A stretch of DNA of 64,000 nt from an uncultured Aliiroseovarius sp. GTDB taxonomy: Bacteria > Pseudomonadota > Alphaproteobacteria > Rhodobacterales > Rhodobacteraceae. Below the pieces are notes generated by a model. It did no database searches, had not been told where the DNA came from, and saw only the letters and a program-made list of their open reading frames with translations. Positions 17,469 to 26,939 of the stretch are shown piece after piece; position 1 is the first letter of the stretch, and every line of letters begins with the position of its first letter. Made by a program: the position numbers and the translations under genes. The DNA is taken from assembly GCF_947492455.1 (NCBI RefSeq), contig NZ_CANLNB010000003.1:62001-126000 (forward strand). Reading direction: 5' to 3'.

Positions 17469-19352
17469 ATGACGCGCGATAAGCAGGACACATCTGAGGT
17501 TGAGGCGCCGGTTCCAACCGGTCACGAGGTGATCCAGTCTTACCTGAAAACGCTTGATAACTCGCCCGGCGTGTATCGCATGCTCGATGCCAAGGGGCGG
17601 GTTCTGTATGTGGGCAAAGCGCGCAGTCTGAAAAAACGCGTGTCGAATTATGCCACGCCGACCGGGCATAGCGCGCGGATTGCGCGGATGATCAGTCAGA
17701 CGGCCTCGATGATGTTCCTGACCACACGGACGGAAACCGAGGCGCTGTTGCTAGAGCAGAACCTGATCAAGCAGTTGAAGCCGCATTTCAACGTTTTGCT
17801 GCGGGACGACAAAAGCTTTCCGTATATTTGTGTGACGGATCACGAATTCCCTCGCATCAAAAAGCACCGCGGATCACGGAAGGGGAAAGGGCGGTTTTAT
17901 GGGCCGTTTGCCTCGTCTGCGGCGGTCAATCGAACGTTGCAACATCTGCAACGCGTCTTCCTGCTTCGCAACTGCTCGGACAGTGATTTCTCCGGCCGGA
18001 CGCGGCCTTGCTTGCAGTACCAGATCAAACGCTGTGCCGGGCCGTGCGTTGGTCGCATATCACAAGAGGCCTATCAGGATCTGATTAAGGATGCAGATGC
18101 GTTCCTGGCCGGGCGCAGTACCAATATTCAGGCCGGTTTGGCGAAAGAGATGCAAAAGGCGTCGGACGCGATGGAGTTTGAACGCGCGGCAGCCTTGCGC
18201 GATCGGATTGCCGCCCTGACGCAGGTGCAGCAGTCGCAAGGGATCAACCCACGCGGCGTGGCCGAGGCCGACGTGATCGCGCTGCATATGGAAGGTGGGC
18301 AGGCCTGTGTGCAGGTCTTCTTCATCCGCGCCCACCAAAACTGGGGCAACAGTGATTTCTATCCGCGCACCGGGGCTGGGGCGGGGCCGGGCGAGGTGCT
18401 GCAGGCCTTCGTCGGGCAGTTCTACGACCAGAAGGACCCTCCGCGTTTGATCCTGCTGTCGGACCCGCTGGACGAACAGGACCTGATGGCCGAAGCCCTG
18501 ACCGAAAAGTTGGGGCGCAAGGTCGAGCTGTCGGTGCCTCTGCGCGGCGAGAAATCCGAGCTGGTCGCGGGCGCCCAACGCAATGCTCGCGAAAGCCTTG
18601 GCCGTAAGATGGCCGAGACAGCGACTCAGGCGAAACTGTTGGATGGCATGGCCGAGGCGTTCGATCTGGACGGCCCGCCCCACCGGATCGAGGTCTACGA
18701 CAACTCGCATATCCAAGGGGCCCATGCGGTCGGCGCGATGATTGTCGCGGGGCCAGAAGGCTACATGAAAAGCCAGTACCGCAAGTTCAACATCAATGGC
18801 GATGATCTGACGCCGGGCGATGACTTCGGGATGATGAAAGAGGTCCTGACCCGCCGCTTCAAACGTCTGTTGAAAGAAGACCCCGACCGCGAGGGCGAAG
18901 GGTGGCCGGGGCTCTTGCTGATTGACGGCGGGGCCGGGCAGGTCAGCGCGGTATATGAGATCATGGAGGAGTTGGGCGTAACCGACATCCCGATGATCGG
19001 CGTGGCCAAGGGCGTGGATCGCGATCACGGCAAGGAAGAATTCCACCGCCGTGGTGCGCGTCCCTTTGCGCTAAAACGCAATGACCCGGTGCTCTATTTT
19101 GTTCAGCGGCTGCGGGACGAGGCGCACCGCTTTGCCATCGGCACACACCGCGCGAAACGCGCCAAAGCGATGGGTGCAACCCCGCTGGACGAGGTGCCGG
19201 GCGTCGGCGCCAGTCGCAAACGTGCGCTCTTGCAGCACTTCGGATCGGCCAAGGCGGTTAGCCGCGCGGGGCTGGACGATTTGAAAGCGGTGGACGGGAT
19301 TTCAGAAACTCTTGCAGAAACCATCTATGGCTTCTTCCATGACAAGGTCTGA
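17469..19352 (+). CDS. uvrC: UvrABC system protein C
   Basis: The 627-residue nuclease makes both incisions in nucleotide excision repair. The GIY-YIG domain is at about residues 35-115 ([20 protein letters not shown]). A UVR motif lies near residues 220-255 ([20 protein letters not shown]). The RNase H-like domain includes the conserved [18 protein letters not shown] and LLIDGGAGQ. The tandem helix-hairpin-helix is at the C-terminus ([20 protein letters not shown]). The length is normal for the family. pgsA follows after 18 bases, so a shared transcript is likely. Confidence 0.96.
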   Translation: MTRDKQDTSEVEAPVPTGHEVIQSYLKTLDNSPGVYRMLDAKGRVLYVGKARSLKKRVSNYATPTGHSARIARMISQTASMMFLTTRTETEALLLEQNLIKQLKPHFNVLLRDDKSFPYICVTDHEFPRIKKHRGSRKGKGRFYGPFASSAAVNRTLQHLQRVFLLRNCSDSDFSGRTRPCLQYQIKRCAGPCVGRISQEAYQDLIKDADAFLAGRSTNIQAGLAKEMQKASDAMEFERAAALRDRIAALTQVQQSQGINPRGVAEADVIALHMEGGQACVQVFFIRAHQNWGNSDFYPRTGAGAGPGEVLQAFVGQFYDQKDPPRLILLSDPLDEQDLMAEALTEKLGRKVELSVPLRGEKSELVAGAQRNARESLGRKMAETATQAKLLDGMAEAFDLDGPPHRIEVYDNSHIQGAHAVGAMIVAGPEGYMKSQYRKFNINGDDLTPGDDFGMMKEVLTRRFKRLLKEDPDREGEGWPGLLLIDGGAGQVSAVYEIMEELGVTDIPMIGVAKGVDRDHGKEEFHRRGARPFALKRNDPVLYFVQRLRDEAHRFAIGTHRAKRAKAMGATPLDEVPGVGASRKRALLQHFGSAKAVSRAGLDDLKAVDGISETLAETIYGFFHDKV

Positions 19353-19370
19353 CACGGTATTGAAAAGCTT

Positions 19371-20045
19371 ATGAAATGGACCTTGCCTAATATCCTGACA
19401 TTGTCGCGGCTGATTGCAGCCCCGGCCGTGGCAATCATGTTCCTGTATTTTGCCCGCCCTCTGGCGGATTGGCTGGCGTTGATCCTGTTCCTGTCAGCGG
19501 CGGCGACCGACTGGCTGGATGGCTATTTGGCGCGCAAATGGAAGCAGGAAAGCAAGATGGGCGCGATGCTGGATCCGATTGCCGACAAGGCGATGGTGGT
19601 GATCGCGCTGATGGTGATCGTGGGCTATTCTGACGTCTATTGGACCCCGTGGCTGGTGCTACCCGCCACGGTGATCCTGTTCCGCGAGGTCTTCGTCTCG
19701 GGCCTGCGCGAGTTCCTGGGCGACACCGCTGGCACGCTGAAAGTCACCAAGCTGGCCAAATGGAAAACCACCGCACAGATGGTCGCCATCGCGATTCTGT
19801 TCTCGCGTGGGATCTTCGAACACCATCTTGTGATGGGCTCGTTTGGTATGGACCAAGCCATGTTCGATCAGATCATGCTGGGCGAGGTCGAGGACGTGAA
19901 CGGCCTACGTGGCTACTACAACGGGATGATCTGGTCAGGACGTGTTGGGCTTGTTCTGTTGTGGATTGCAGGTCTGCTAACGGTCATCACTGGCTGGGAT
20001 TACTTCCGCAAAGCGCTGCCCCATTTGAAAGAGGATGACGCATGA
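19371..20045 (+). CDS. pgsA: CDP-diacylglycerol--glycerol-3-phosphate 3-phosphatidyltransferase
   Basis: The 224-residue membrane enzyme makes phosphatidylglycerol phosphate, the committed step to phosphatidylglycerol and cardiolipin. The CDP-alcohol phosphotransferase motif is DWLDGYLARKWKQESKMG followed by AMLDPIADK. NILTLSRL near the N-terminus and FREVFVSGLREFLG are typical of PgsA. It lies between uvrC and moaD, and its stop overlaps the moaD start (ATGA). The uvrC-pgsA order is widespread in bacteria. Confidence 0.94.
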   Translation: MKWTLPNILTLSRLIAAPAVAIMFLYFARPLADWLALILFLSAAATDWLDGYLARKWKQESKMGAMLDPIADKAMVVIALMVIVGYSDVYWTPWLVLPATVILFREVFVSGLREFLGDTAGTLKVTKLAKWKTTAQMVAIAILFSRGIFEHHLVMGSFGMDQAMFDQIMLGEVEDVNGLRGYYNGMIWSGRVGLVLLWIAGLLTVITGWDYFRKALPHLKEDDA

Positions 20046-20290
20046 TCGACGTGATGTATTTCGCTTGGGTCCGCGAACGGATCGGCGAGCCGCGCGAGCG
20101 GGTCGAGACCTCGGCCGCGACGGTGGCTGAACTGGTCGACGAATTGCGCGCCCGCGAACCGCGCTATGCGGCGGCGTTTGAAGACCTCTCGGCGTTGCGT
20201 GTTGCCTTGGATCAGGAACTCTCGGACTTCGATGCCTCGCTTGAGGGCGTGCGCGAGGTGGCGTTCTTCCCTCCGATGACGGGCGGCTAA
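20042..20290 (+). CDS. moaD: Molybdopterin synthase sulfur carrier subunit
   Basis: The 82-residue ubiquitin-fold protein ends in the required Gly-Gly (MTGG), which is thiocarboxylated to carry sulfur for molybdopterin. It overlaps pgsA by four bases and is followed after one base by moaE, so the two synthase subunits are made together. The region AFFPPMTGG is a standard MoaD C-terminus. Confidence 0.92.
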   Translation: MIDVMYFAWVRERIGEPRERVETSAATVAELVDELRAREPRYAAAFEDLSALRVALDQELSDFDASLEGVREVAFFPPMTGG

Positions 20291-20291
20291 G

Positions 20292-20741
20292 ATGAAGGTC
20301 CGCGTTCAAACTGAAGCTTTCGATCAAGGTGCCGAGCTGTCCGGCTTTGCCCAAGGGCGCAGCGATCTGGGCGCGGTGGTCAGCTTTACCGGTATCGTGC
20401 GCGACGAAGCAGGTACGCTCGACCGGATGGAGATCGAGCACTATCCCGGCATGACCGAGAAGGCGATTGGAGCCATCGTGGAGGAAGCCACGCGTCGCTG
20501 GTCACTGGCAGATTGTCTGGTGATCCACCGCCACGGGCCGCTTCGGCCCGGGGATCAGATCATGATGGTGGCGACGGCCTCGGCCCACCGCGTGGCGGCG
20601 TTTGAGGCGGCAGAGTTTCTGATGGACTATCTGAAGTCCCGCGCGCCCTTCTGGAAGAAAGAAATCACCAAGGATGGCAGTACCGATTGGGTGGATGCCA
20701 AGGTGAATGACGAGGACGCTCTAAAACGTTGGGAAGAGTGA
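20292..20741 (+). CDS. moaE: Molybdopterin synthase catalytic subunit
   Basis: The 149-residue large subunit transfers two sulfurs from MoaD to precursor Z to form the dithiolene of molybdopterin. Family marks are VVSFTGIVRDEAG, MEIEHYPGMTEKAI, IHRHGPLRPGDQIMMV and APFWKKEI, which carries the catalytic lysine. It directly follows moaD. The end of the gene faces pcs on the other strand 37 bases away. Confidence 0.94.
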   Translation: MKVRVQTEAFDQGAELSGFAQGRSDLGAVVSFTGIVRDEAGTLDRMEIEHYPGMTEKAIGAIVEEATRRWSLADCLVIHRHGPLRPGDQIMMVATASAHRVAAFEAAEFLMDYLKSRAPFWKKEITKDGSTDWVDAKVNDEDALKRWEE

Positions 20742-20778
20742 AACCTGTTTCGCGCCTGTCAGAGTATTGCCGTGGCGC

Positions 20779-21471
20779 TTAGGCTTTTTCAGGAATGATC
20801 TGCTGCGCGATCCCGGCGCCCAGCAGATAGATCGACGTCACAACCAACCCCCAATGCGCCCAGCTTTCCGGGTGGAAATCGACCCAGGCGGCCCAGCCTG
20901 CAAATCCCGTCCACGCTAAGGCCATCGGTAGGCTGACCGGGCGCCAGCGCTCGGTGCGGACCGGGTGAATGAACTTCAGGGGCAAGAACATGGCAACCGC
21001 GATGGCGGTGACCAGCGCGGTCATGACCCAGAAATTCGGCTCGGTCGCGAAAAGCACCAGAATGACCATGTTCCAGCAGCCGGGGAAGCCGGAAAAGCTG
21101 TTATCTTTGGTCTTCATCCGCGTATCTGCGAAGTAGACGACGCTGGTGAAAGTGATCACGATGATCGCAAACCAGCCGGTCCAGCCGGGCATCAGGCCCG
21201 ATTTGAACAGCGCATAAGCCGGGATGAACACATAGGTCAGATAGTCGATGATCAGGTCCATCAACACGCCGTCATATTGCGGCGCGTTGACCTTGACCTG
21301 ATAGCGGCGGGCCAGCGGGCCGTCGATGCCGTCTACGATGAAAGCGACCACCAGCCACAGGAACATCAGCCCCCATTTCTCGTCTACGGCGGCGAGCATT
21401 GCCAGCATGGCAAAGACGGCTCCGGTTGCGGTCAGCAGATGGACGAGCAGGGCTTTGGTCTGAATGTTCAT
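20779..21471 (-). CDS. pcs: Phosphatidylcholine synthase
   Basis: The 230-residue membrane enzyme condenses CDP-diacylglycerol with choline to give phosphatidylcholine. Its CDP-alcohol motif is DGIDGPLARRYQVKVNAP followed by DGVLMDLIIDYLTYVFIPA, a sequence typical of Pcs rather than of PgsA or PssA. About eight spans can be drawn. Phosphatidylcholine is a normal membrane lipid in Rhodobacteraceae, which agrees with the assignment. Choline uptake genes are not in the window. Confidence 0.88.
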   Translation of the reverse strand: MNIQTKALLVHLLTATGAVFAMLAMLAAVDEKWGLMFLWLVVAFIVDGIDGPLARRYQVKVNAPQYDGVLMDLIIDYLTYVFIPAYALFKSGLMPGWTGWFAIIVITFTSVVYFADTRMKTKDNSFSGFPGCWNMVILVLFATEPNFWVMTALVTAIAVAMFLPLKFIHPVRTERWRPVSLPMALAWTGFAGWAAWVDFHPESWAHWGLVVTSIYLLGAGIAQQIIPEKA

Positions 21472-21524
21472 CCGCGCTTTGTGCCGGAAAATCGCATTGG
21501 TGGAAAGCGAAAACCTGTGGCGCG

Positions 21525-22460
21525 TCAGGCGCGAGGGTGGGCGGCGTTATAGACTTCGACCAGCTTTGATGCGTCCAGCGCTGTATAGCCCTGCGTTGTG
21601 GACAGGCTGGCATGGCCCAAAAGCTCTTGAATGGCGCGCAGATCCCCGCCCGAGGCCAGAAGATGCGTGGCAAAGCTGTGGCGCAAAGCGTGAGGTGTGG
21701 CCGTGGCGGGCAGGCCCAGTTGCAGGCGTACCTGCTGCATCATTTTCTGTACCTGTCGCGCCCCCAGCGCCCCGCCACGCACGCCGCGAAACAGTGGAAG
21801 GTCCGGGGCTTCGGGATGGGGGCAGAGGGTGCGATACGCCTCGACCGCGTCGCGGGCGGCGGGCAGGACGGGCACCAACCGTTCCTTGTTGCCTTTACCG
21901 CGAATGCGCAGCACCTCGCCCAGCGGGGCATCGGCGCAGGTCAGGCCAAGCGCTTCCGAGATACGTAAGCCGCAGCCATACAGCAGCGTCACCACCGCCA
22001 GATCCCGCGCGCCGACCCAGTCGTGGCGCGATTGCAGCGGGGCCATGTCCCGTACGGCCTGTGCCGCATCGGGCGACAGCGGACGTGGGAGTTTCTTGGC
22101 GAATTTCGGGCTGCGGGTGGACAGGACGGCGGTGGCGTCAAATCCATCTTGTTCGCTGAGCCAACTGTAAAAGCTTTTCACCGCCGACAGCGCCCGCGCC
22201 AAACTGCGCGTGCCAATGCCGCGCGCGCGCTCGGATGCCATCCACGCCCGCATATCGCTGATCGTCACACGGGCCAGCGCACCGCGTCCGGCCTCGCCAC
22301 CCAGATGGGTGGCCATGAAGCCCAGAAATCCGCCAATGTCGGCCTGATAGGCTTTGATCGTGTTCTCGGACGCCGCATCCAGCGCGCGTTTGTGGTCCAG
22401 AAATAACGCGAGTGCGTCCCGCGTTCCGGGGGGAATGCTAAGAGATCCCTCGCGGCTCAT
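21525..22460 (-). CDS. xerC: Tyrosine recombinase XerC
   Basis: The 311-residue site-specific recombinase resolves chromosome dimers at dif together with XerD. The SAM-like N-domain is followed by the catalytic domain with Arg in YGCGLRISEALGL, Lys in IRGKGNKERLVP, His-x-x-Arg in HALRHSFATHLL, His in LGHASLSTTQ and the nucleophile Tyr in GYTALD. It is encoded just downstream of the DUF484 gene with a four-base overlap, the same arrangement as in many proteobacteria, which supports XerC over a phage integrase. Confidence 0.92.
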   Translation of the reverse strand: MSREGSLSIPPGTRDALALFLDHKRALDAASENTIKAYQADIGGFLGFMATHLGGEAGRGALARVTISDMRAWMASERARGIGTRSLARALSAVKSFYSWLSEQDGFDATAVLSTRSPKFAKKLPRPLSPDAAQAVRDMAPLQSRHDWVGARDLAVVTLLYGCGLRISEALGLTCADAPLGEVLRIRGKGNKERLVPVLPAARDAVEAYRTLCPHPEAPDLPLFRGVRGGALGARQVQKMMQQVRLQLGLPATATPHALRHSFATHLLASGGDLRAIQELLGHASLSTTQGYTALDASKLVEVYNAAHPRA

Positions 22461-23164
22461 GACAGCCAGCGGCGCATCGCGCGCTCAAAGACGCCCCCGA
22501 AGAATTCCAGCAGGTCCGTGCCTTGCCCGGGGCGGAACTGGGACAGGTCCTCGGCCCCTAAAACCAGCATGCCGGGCAGCCGCCCTTCGCCAAGGTCCAG
22601 AACGATGCAGGCCTCGGACCGGATCCAGAAGCTGCAGTCGCCATAGATGTCGGGGTCTTTTTCGTGCATCTGGCGCAGGAAAACAGTGCGCCGATCCGGG
22701 CCAGCGGCTTGTCCCAGATACTCGTCGATAAACCCGGCAGGAAGTGTCGAGATCACGGATCCGAGGCGATCAAGCGCCGCCTCTTTGGTGTCCTGCTCGG
22801 TTTCCAGCACAAGACGAATGCAGTCGATTTTCAGGGTCTCGGTGACCTCGCCGTCCAGATCCTTCATGAAGGCGGCAAAATCGGTCGGGTCCAGCATGCG
22901 CAGAACGGCACGATGGATCAGCGCCACGCCCGAGACATTCTCATACGCCGCAGCCACAACGGATCGGTGCGTGTCCTCCAGCTTGTCCAGCCGGGTGCTT
23001 AATCTGTCCATAGCGGCGCCACGCAGATCGACGATATTCGTCCCCATCTGACGTTCATGCGCATTGACCAAGGCGTTCATGATATCTTGGTCGTTCAAAA
23101 TAGTCTCGGGCTGCGCGATCAGGTGTGCGCGCAGATCGTCATCCAGTGCCGGGATACTGCTCAT
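22457..23164 (-). CDS. DUF484 family protein
   Basis: The 235-residue cytoplasmic protein begins with a helical segment (about 1-90) and continues as a GAF-like domain, the DUF484 layout. IVDLRGAAMDRLSTRLDKLE is a probable coiled-coil. The function is not known, but the gene almost always precedes xerC, as here, where its stop overlaps the xerC start (ATGA). Transcription starts in the gap upstream, which also holds the terminator of the transaldolase gene. Confidence 0.85.
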   Translation of the reverse strand: MSSIPALDDDLRAHLIAQPETILNDQDIMNALVNAHERQMGTNIVDLRGAAMDRLSTRLDKLEDTHRSVVAAAYENVSGVALIHRAVLRMLDPTDFAAFMKDLDGEVTETLKIDCIRLVLETEQDTKEAALDRLGSVISTLPAGFIDEYLGQAAGPDRRTVFLRQMHEKDPDIYGDCSFWIRSEACIVLDLGEGRLPGMLVLGAEDLSQFRPGQGTDLLEFFGGVFERAMRRWLS

Positions 23165-23247
23165 GGCTGCCTCGATGTTTTTTGTCGTTTTCGAGATGCT
23201 ACACCAAGCAGGCGGGGGATGTCCAAAAAACGGGCACGGGCCTGAAA

Positions 23248-23270
23248 TAGAAAAGGGGGCCGTGGCCCCC
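23248..23270 (-). terminator. Terminator of the transaldolase gene
   Basis: GGGGGCC-gt-GGCCCCC forms a strong hairpin; on the minus strand it is followed by CTTTTCT. It lies between the transaldolase stop and the DUF484 start. Confidence 0.7.
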
Positions 23271-23298
23271 TCGTCACATGCTTTTATGCAAGATCGGC

Positions 23299-23952
23299 TT
23301 ACAGAATCTTGATGTCAGCAGCTTTGATGTCGGCCAAGAACGCATCCAGACCATTGTCGGTCAGAACGTGCTTCGCCATGGCTTGAATGACCGAGGGCGG
23401 TGCCGTGGCGACGTCCGCGCCAACCAGTGCGGCGTCTTTCATGTGGTTCACGTTGCGGATCGAGGCGGCCAGGATCTGCGTGTCGAACATGTAGTTGTCA
23501 TAGATGGTGCGGATGTCTTCGATCAGCTCCATGCCGTCCAGGTTGATGTCGTCCAGACGACCGATGAAGGGCGAGATGAAGGTCGCGCCGGCTTTGGCTG
23601 CCAGCAACGCTTGGTTGGCCGAGAAGCAGAGCGTTACGTTTACCATAGTGCCTTCGTCCGACAGGGTCTTACAGGCTTTCAACCCATCCCAAGTCAGTGG
23701 AACTTTCACCGCGATGTTGTCGGCGATCTTGGCCAACTTGCGGCCTTCGGCGATCATGGTATCGGCGTCGATTGCAGTGACTTCTGCGGAGACGGGGCCG
23801 TCTACGATGTCACAGATCTCTTTCGTGACGTCGATGATGTCGCGGCCCGACTTTTTGATGATCGAAGGGTTGGTGGTCACACCGTCCACCATGCCAAGGT
23901 CGTTCAGTTCCTTGATGGCGTCGATGTCGGCGGTATCTGCAAAGAATTTCAT
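23299..23952 (-). CDS. tal: Transaldolase, small TalC/FSA-like subfamily
   Basis: The 217-residue class I aldolase forms a Schiff base through Lys83 ([12 protein letters not shown]). [13 protein letters not shown] and [10 protein letters not shown] are family marks. The residue equivalent to Tyr131 of E. coli fructose-6-phosphate aldolase is Phe129 here (SPF), as in true transaldolases, so I prefer transaldolase over fructose-6-phosphate aldolase. It would link the pentose phosphate pathway to glycolysis. It stands alone, with its own terminator, and is divergent from priA. Confidence 0.88.
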   Translation of the reverse strand: MKFFADTADIDAIKELNDLGMVDGVTTNPSIIKKSGRDIIDVTKEICDIVDGPVSAEVTAIDADTMIAEGRKLAKIADNIAVKVPLTWDGLKACKTLSDEGTMVNVTLCFSANQALLAAKAGATFISPFIGRLDDINLDGMELIEDIRTIYDNYMFDTQILAASIRNVNHMKDAALVGADVATAPPSVIQAMAKHVLTDNGLDAFLADIKAADIKIL

Positions 23953-24053
23953 GTGCGCGTATCCTGCGGAAGTTTGCGTTTGCGCTCTCTTACCCCATGG
24001 GCGCGCGGGCAGAAAGCCCCTATGGTGTGCCTGATGACGGGGAATCTGGCCTT

Positions 24054-26249
24054 ATGAGTGATATCGAGCAGTTTCCGGCAGGCGCAAGGGTCGGCGTTCT
24101 GACCGCCCAGCCGCTGGACCGAATCCTGACATATCGCGCGCCCGAAGGGGGCTGCGTGCAAGGCGACTATGTTGAGGTGCCGCTTGGGCCGCGCAAAGTG
24201 CTGGGCGTCGTTTGGGGTCCGGGCGAGGGGGGCTTTGACGCCTCGAAACTGCGGGCGGTAATCCGGGTGCTCGACGTGGCGCCGATGCGATCCGAAATGG
24301 CCGAGTTCCTGACCCGCGTGGGCGACTATACCCTGACGCCGATGGCGCAGATGCTGCGTCTGGCGACCCGTGCGCCGGGGCTGTCCGATCCGCCCTCGAT
24401 GCGGAAGGTGTTGAAGGCGTCGGGGCACCGCCCCAACCGCCTGACTGATGCGCGCGCCAAAGTGATGGATGTGCTGATGGACCAGCCGGGTGTTGGGTTC
24501 ACGCAGAAGGAACTAGCCGATCTGGCAGGAGTCAGTGGATCCGTGGTGAAGGGCCTTGTGAAGCTGGGTGCGATCCGGGAGGAAGACACGCCGCGTGACA
24601 TGCCCTATCCGCGGCTTGATCCAGCGCTGCCCGGTAAGGAACTGACCGAGGATCAGGCTGTCGCCGCCAAGCAACTCACCGACGGTGTACGCTCTGGCCG
24701 CTATGGCACCACGCTTCTGCGCGGTGTCACCGGCGCGGGCAAGACTGAGGTCTATCTGGAAGCCGTCGCCGCCTGCCTGCGCAAGGGCCGTCAGGCGCTG
24801 GTGCTCTTGCCCGAGATCGCCCTGACCGCCGAGTTCCTGAAGCGGGTCGAGGAACGCTTTGGCGCCCGCCCCGCCGAATGGCATTCCGGCGTCACCATGA
24901 CTGAACGCCGCCGCTGCTGGCGCATGGTCGGGCAGGGCGAGGCGCAACTGGTTGTCGGCGCCCGCTCTGCGCTCTATCTGCCGTTCCGCGATCTTGGGTT
25001 GGTGATCGTCGACGAAGAACATGACAGTTCGTACAAGCAAGAAGACGGGGTGCTGTATTCGGCACGTGACATGGCGGTGATGCGGGCGTCCATTTGTGAC
25101 GCGCAGGTGGTGCTGGCGTCCGCGACGCCGTCACTGGAAACGTGGGCAAACTGCGAAGCTGGGAAGTACAAACGGATCGAACTTACCAGCCGCTACGGCC
25201 CCGCCGTGATGCCCGAGATGCGTGCGATTGACATGCGGCAGGAAGACCTTCCCGCGCAAAGCTGGATCTCGCCCACGCTGAAAGCCGCTGTGCGGTTGCG
25301 CATTGCGCGTGGCGAACAATCGCTTCTGTTCATCAACCGCCGCGGCTATGCGCCCGTCACCATCTGCCGCGCTTGCGGGCACCAGATCGGCTGCGATCAT
25401 TGCGACGCGCGGATGGTCGAACACCGCTTCCAAAAACGTCTTGTCTGCCATCAATGCGGCGAGACGAAGCCGATGCCGGACGCCTGCCCGGAATGCGAGG
25501 TCGAGGGCAAGCTGGCCCCCGTTGGCCCCGGCGTTGAACGTCTGGCCGAGGAGGTCACCGCCGCTTTTCCCGACGCCCGCATCGCCGTGCTGTCGTCCGA
25601 CCTGTTCGGGTCGGCGCGTGCGCTGAAAGAACAGATCGAACTGATCGCCGAAGGTGGTGCCGACATCATCATCGGCACGCAATTGGTCGCCAAGGGTCAC
25701 AATTTCCCGAAGCTGACGCTGGTGGGCGTGATCGACGCGGATCTGGGCCTGCAAGGGTCTGACCTGCGCGCCGCCGAACGCACCTTCCAATTGATCCGAC
25801 AGGTCGCGGGACGGGCAGGGCGGGCAGAGACACCGGGCGTCGCGCTTCTGCAAACCTTCCAGCCCGAGCATCCCGTGATCCGCGCCATCTTGGCAGGCAA
25901 GGAAGAGCAGTTCTGGAAAGCCGAGGCCAGCGAACGCCAAGCCGCGGGCGTGCCCCCGTATGGGCGTCTGGCGGGCATCGTCCTGTCCTCGCCCGATATC
26001 CAAGCCGTGTTCGATCTGGGCGCGGAAATGGCCCGCCGGTCCGAGCCTCTGACCCAAATCGGCGCGCAACTGTTCGGCCCCGCCCCAGCCCCCATCGCCC
26101 GCGTCCGAGGCCGACATCGCGTGCGCCTGCTGGTCAAAGCCGAGAAAACCGCCCCCATTCAAGCTGCCCTAAAACGCTGGTTGGCGCAGTTCCAAATCAA
26201 AGGGGAAATGCGGGTGTCGGTGGATATCGATCCGCAGAGTTTTTATTAG
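24054..26249 (+). CDS. priA: Primosomal replication protein N' (helicase)
   Basis: The 731-residue DNA helicase restarts stalled replication forks. Walker A is GVTGAGKTEVY and the DExH-type box is VDEEHDSS. Paired zinc sites run through CRACGHQIGCDHCDARM and CHQCGETKPMPDACPECE. The C-terminal helicase motif IIGTQLVAKGHNFP and QVAGRAGRAE follow. The N-terminal DNA 3'-end binding domain is present. I place the start at the ATG at 24054 (MSDIEQF); the open frame upstream is not conserved in type. An AT-rich gene follows after four bases. Confidence 0.95.
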   Translation: MSDIEQFPAGARVGVLTAQPLDRILTYRAPEGGCVQGDYVEVPLGPRKVLGVVWGPGEGGFDASKLRAVIRVLDVAPMRSEMAEFLTRVGDYTLTPMAQMLRLATRAPGLSDPPSMRKVLKASGHRPNRLTDARAKVMDVLMDQPGVGFTQKELADLAGVSGSVVKGLVKLGAIREEDTPRDMPYPRLDPALPGKELTEDQAVAAKQLTDGVRSGRYGTTLLRGVTGAGKTEVYLEAVAACLRKGRQALVLLPEIALTAEFLKRVEERFGARPAEWHSGVTMTERRRCWRMVGQGEAQLVVGARSALYLPFRDLGLVIVDEEHDSSYKQEDGVLYSARDMAVMRASICDAQVVLASATPSLETWANCEAGKYKRIELTSRYGPAVMPEMRAIDMRQEDLPAQSWISPTLKAAVRLRIARGEQSLLFINRRGYAPVTICRACGHQIGCDHCDARMVEHRFQKRLVCHQCGETKPMPDACPECEVEGKLAPVGPGVERLAEEVTAAFPDARIAVLSSDLFGSARALKEQIELIAEGGADIIIGTQLVAKGHNFPKLTLVGVIDADLGLQGSDLRAAERTFQLIRQVAGRAGRAETPGVALLQTFQPEHPVIRAILAGKEEQFWKAEASERQAAGVPPYGRLAGIVLSSPDIQAVFDLGAEMARRSEPLTQIGAQLFGPAPAPIARVRGRHRVRLLVKAEKTAPIQAALKRWLAQFQIKGEMRVSVDIDPQSFY

Positions 26250-26253
26250 ACTA

Positions 26254-26928
26254 GTGAGTTTGAGCAAAATGAATTCAAAAATACCAGATGAATTGATGGT
26301 GCTGTCGCAAGCGCTAAACTTGGCGGTCACGGAGTCGAATCGTAGCTGGCTCGCTGCAGCGACCCTAACGATCGTTGCGCTATGTGCTAGTTCAGAGGTT
26401 TCTGGCGGACTTGGACTTCAAAATAGCTTTTCTGGCCCAAACTTTTTTGTTGCCTTAACACTAGCCTTAGCGGCTGTTAATTGGCGTTTGTGTGTTGTGC
26501 ATGCTAATCTTCAAGAAACGTTCCTCTGTTTTCATCGCTTTCTCTCCGATATTTGCGCAGACAAAATACTGATCTCAAATTCGGTCTCACTGAAAGACTT
26601 AGCACACCGAACGATTTCTTCAGCATACAGTCGCGTGTTTCCTGTTTTGTTTGCTATCGAAGATGCGAAAAAACGAGAATCAATTATGAACTTTGCGAAG
26701 CCACTTGCGGAGATGGTTTACCTAGGGACGCCATTAGTTGGAATGAGTGTTGGCGTGATCCGCGTTTTTGTGGAGCTGAAACAATCTGAACCCGGTTTTT
26801 ATCTCAAACTCTTAATTGGTTTCGTAGTTGTCGTTGTTCTACTGCAAGTTCTGCTTTCATTGCTAACAATAGCAAGTGCCAGACGCGTAAGACAAAAACT
26901 TACTTCATTGATGCTTAACCCTAATTAG
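26254..26928 (+). CDS. Unknown AT-rich four-span membrane protein
   Basis: I do not recognise this 224-residue protein. Hydrophobic segments at about residues 31-50, 64-84, 152-172 and 182-208 suggest four membrane spans with a cytoplasmic-type polar middle (about 85-150). The start could be GTG at 26254 or ATG at 26269 (MNSKIPDEL). Its base composition and codon use are far more AT-rich than priA before it and the permease after it, so it looks like a recent single-gene insertion. It is convergent with the YeeE/YedE gene, 11 bases away. Confidence 0.65.
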   Translation: MSLSKMNSKIPDELMVLSQALNLAVTESNRSWLAAATLTIVALCASSEVSGGLGLQNSFSGPNFFVALTLALAAVNWRLCVVHANLQETFLCFHRFLSDICADKILISNSVSLKDLAHRTISSAYSRVFPVLFAIEDAKKRESIMNFAKPLAEMVYLGTPLVGMSVGVIRVFVELKQSEPGFYLKLLIGFVVVVVLLQVLLSLLTIASARRVRQKLTSLMLNPN

Positions 26929-26939
26929 CGTTGGGGTCT

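Noticed and set aside
17219-17482. Small plus-strand frame before uvrC
   Set aside because: It covers the palindrome and DnaA-like boxes, overlaps the uvrC start, and has no ribosome site or recognisable protein features.
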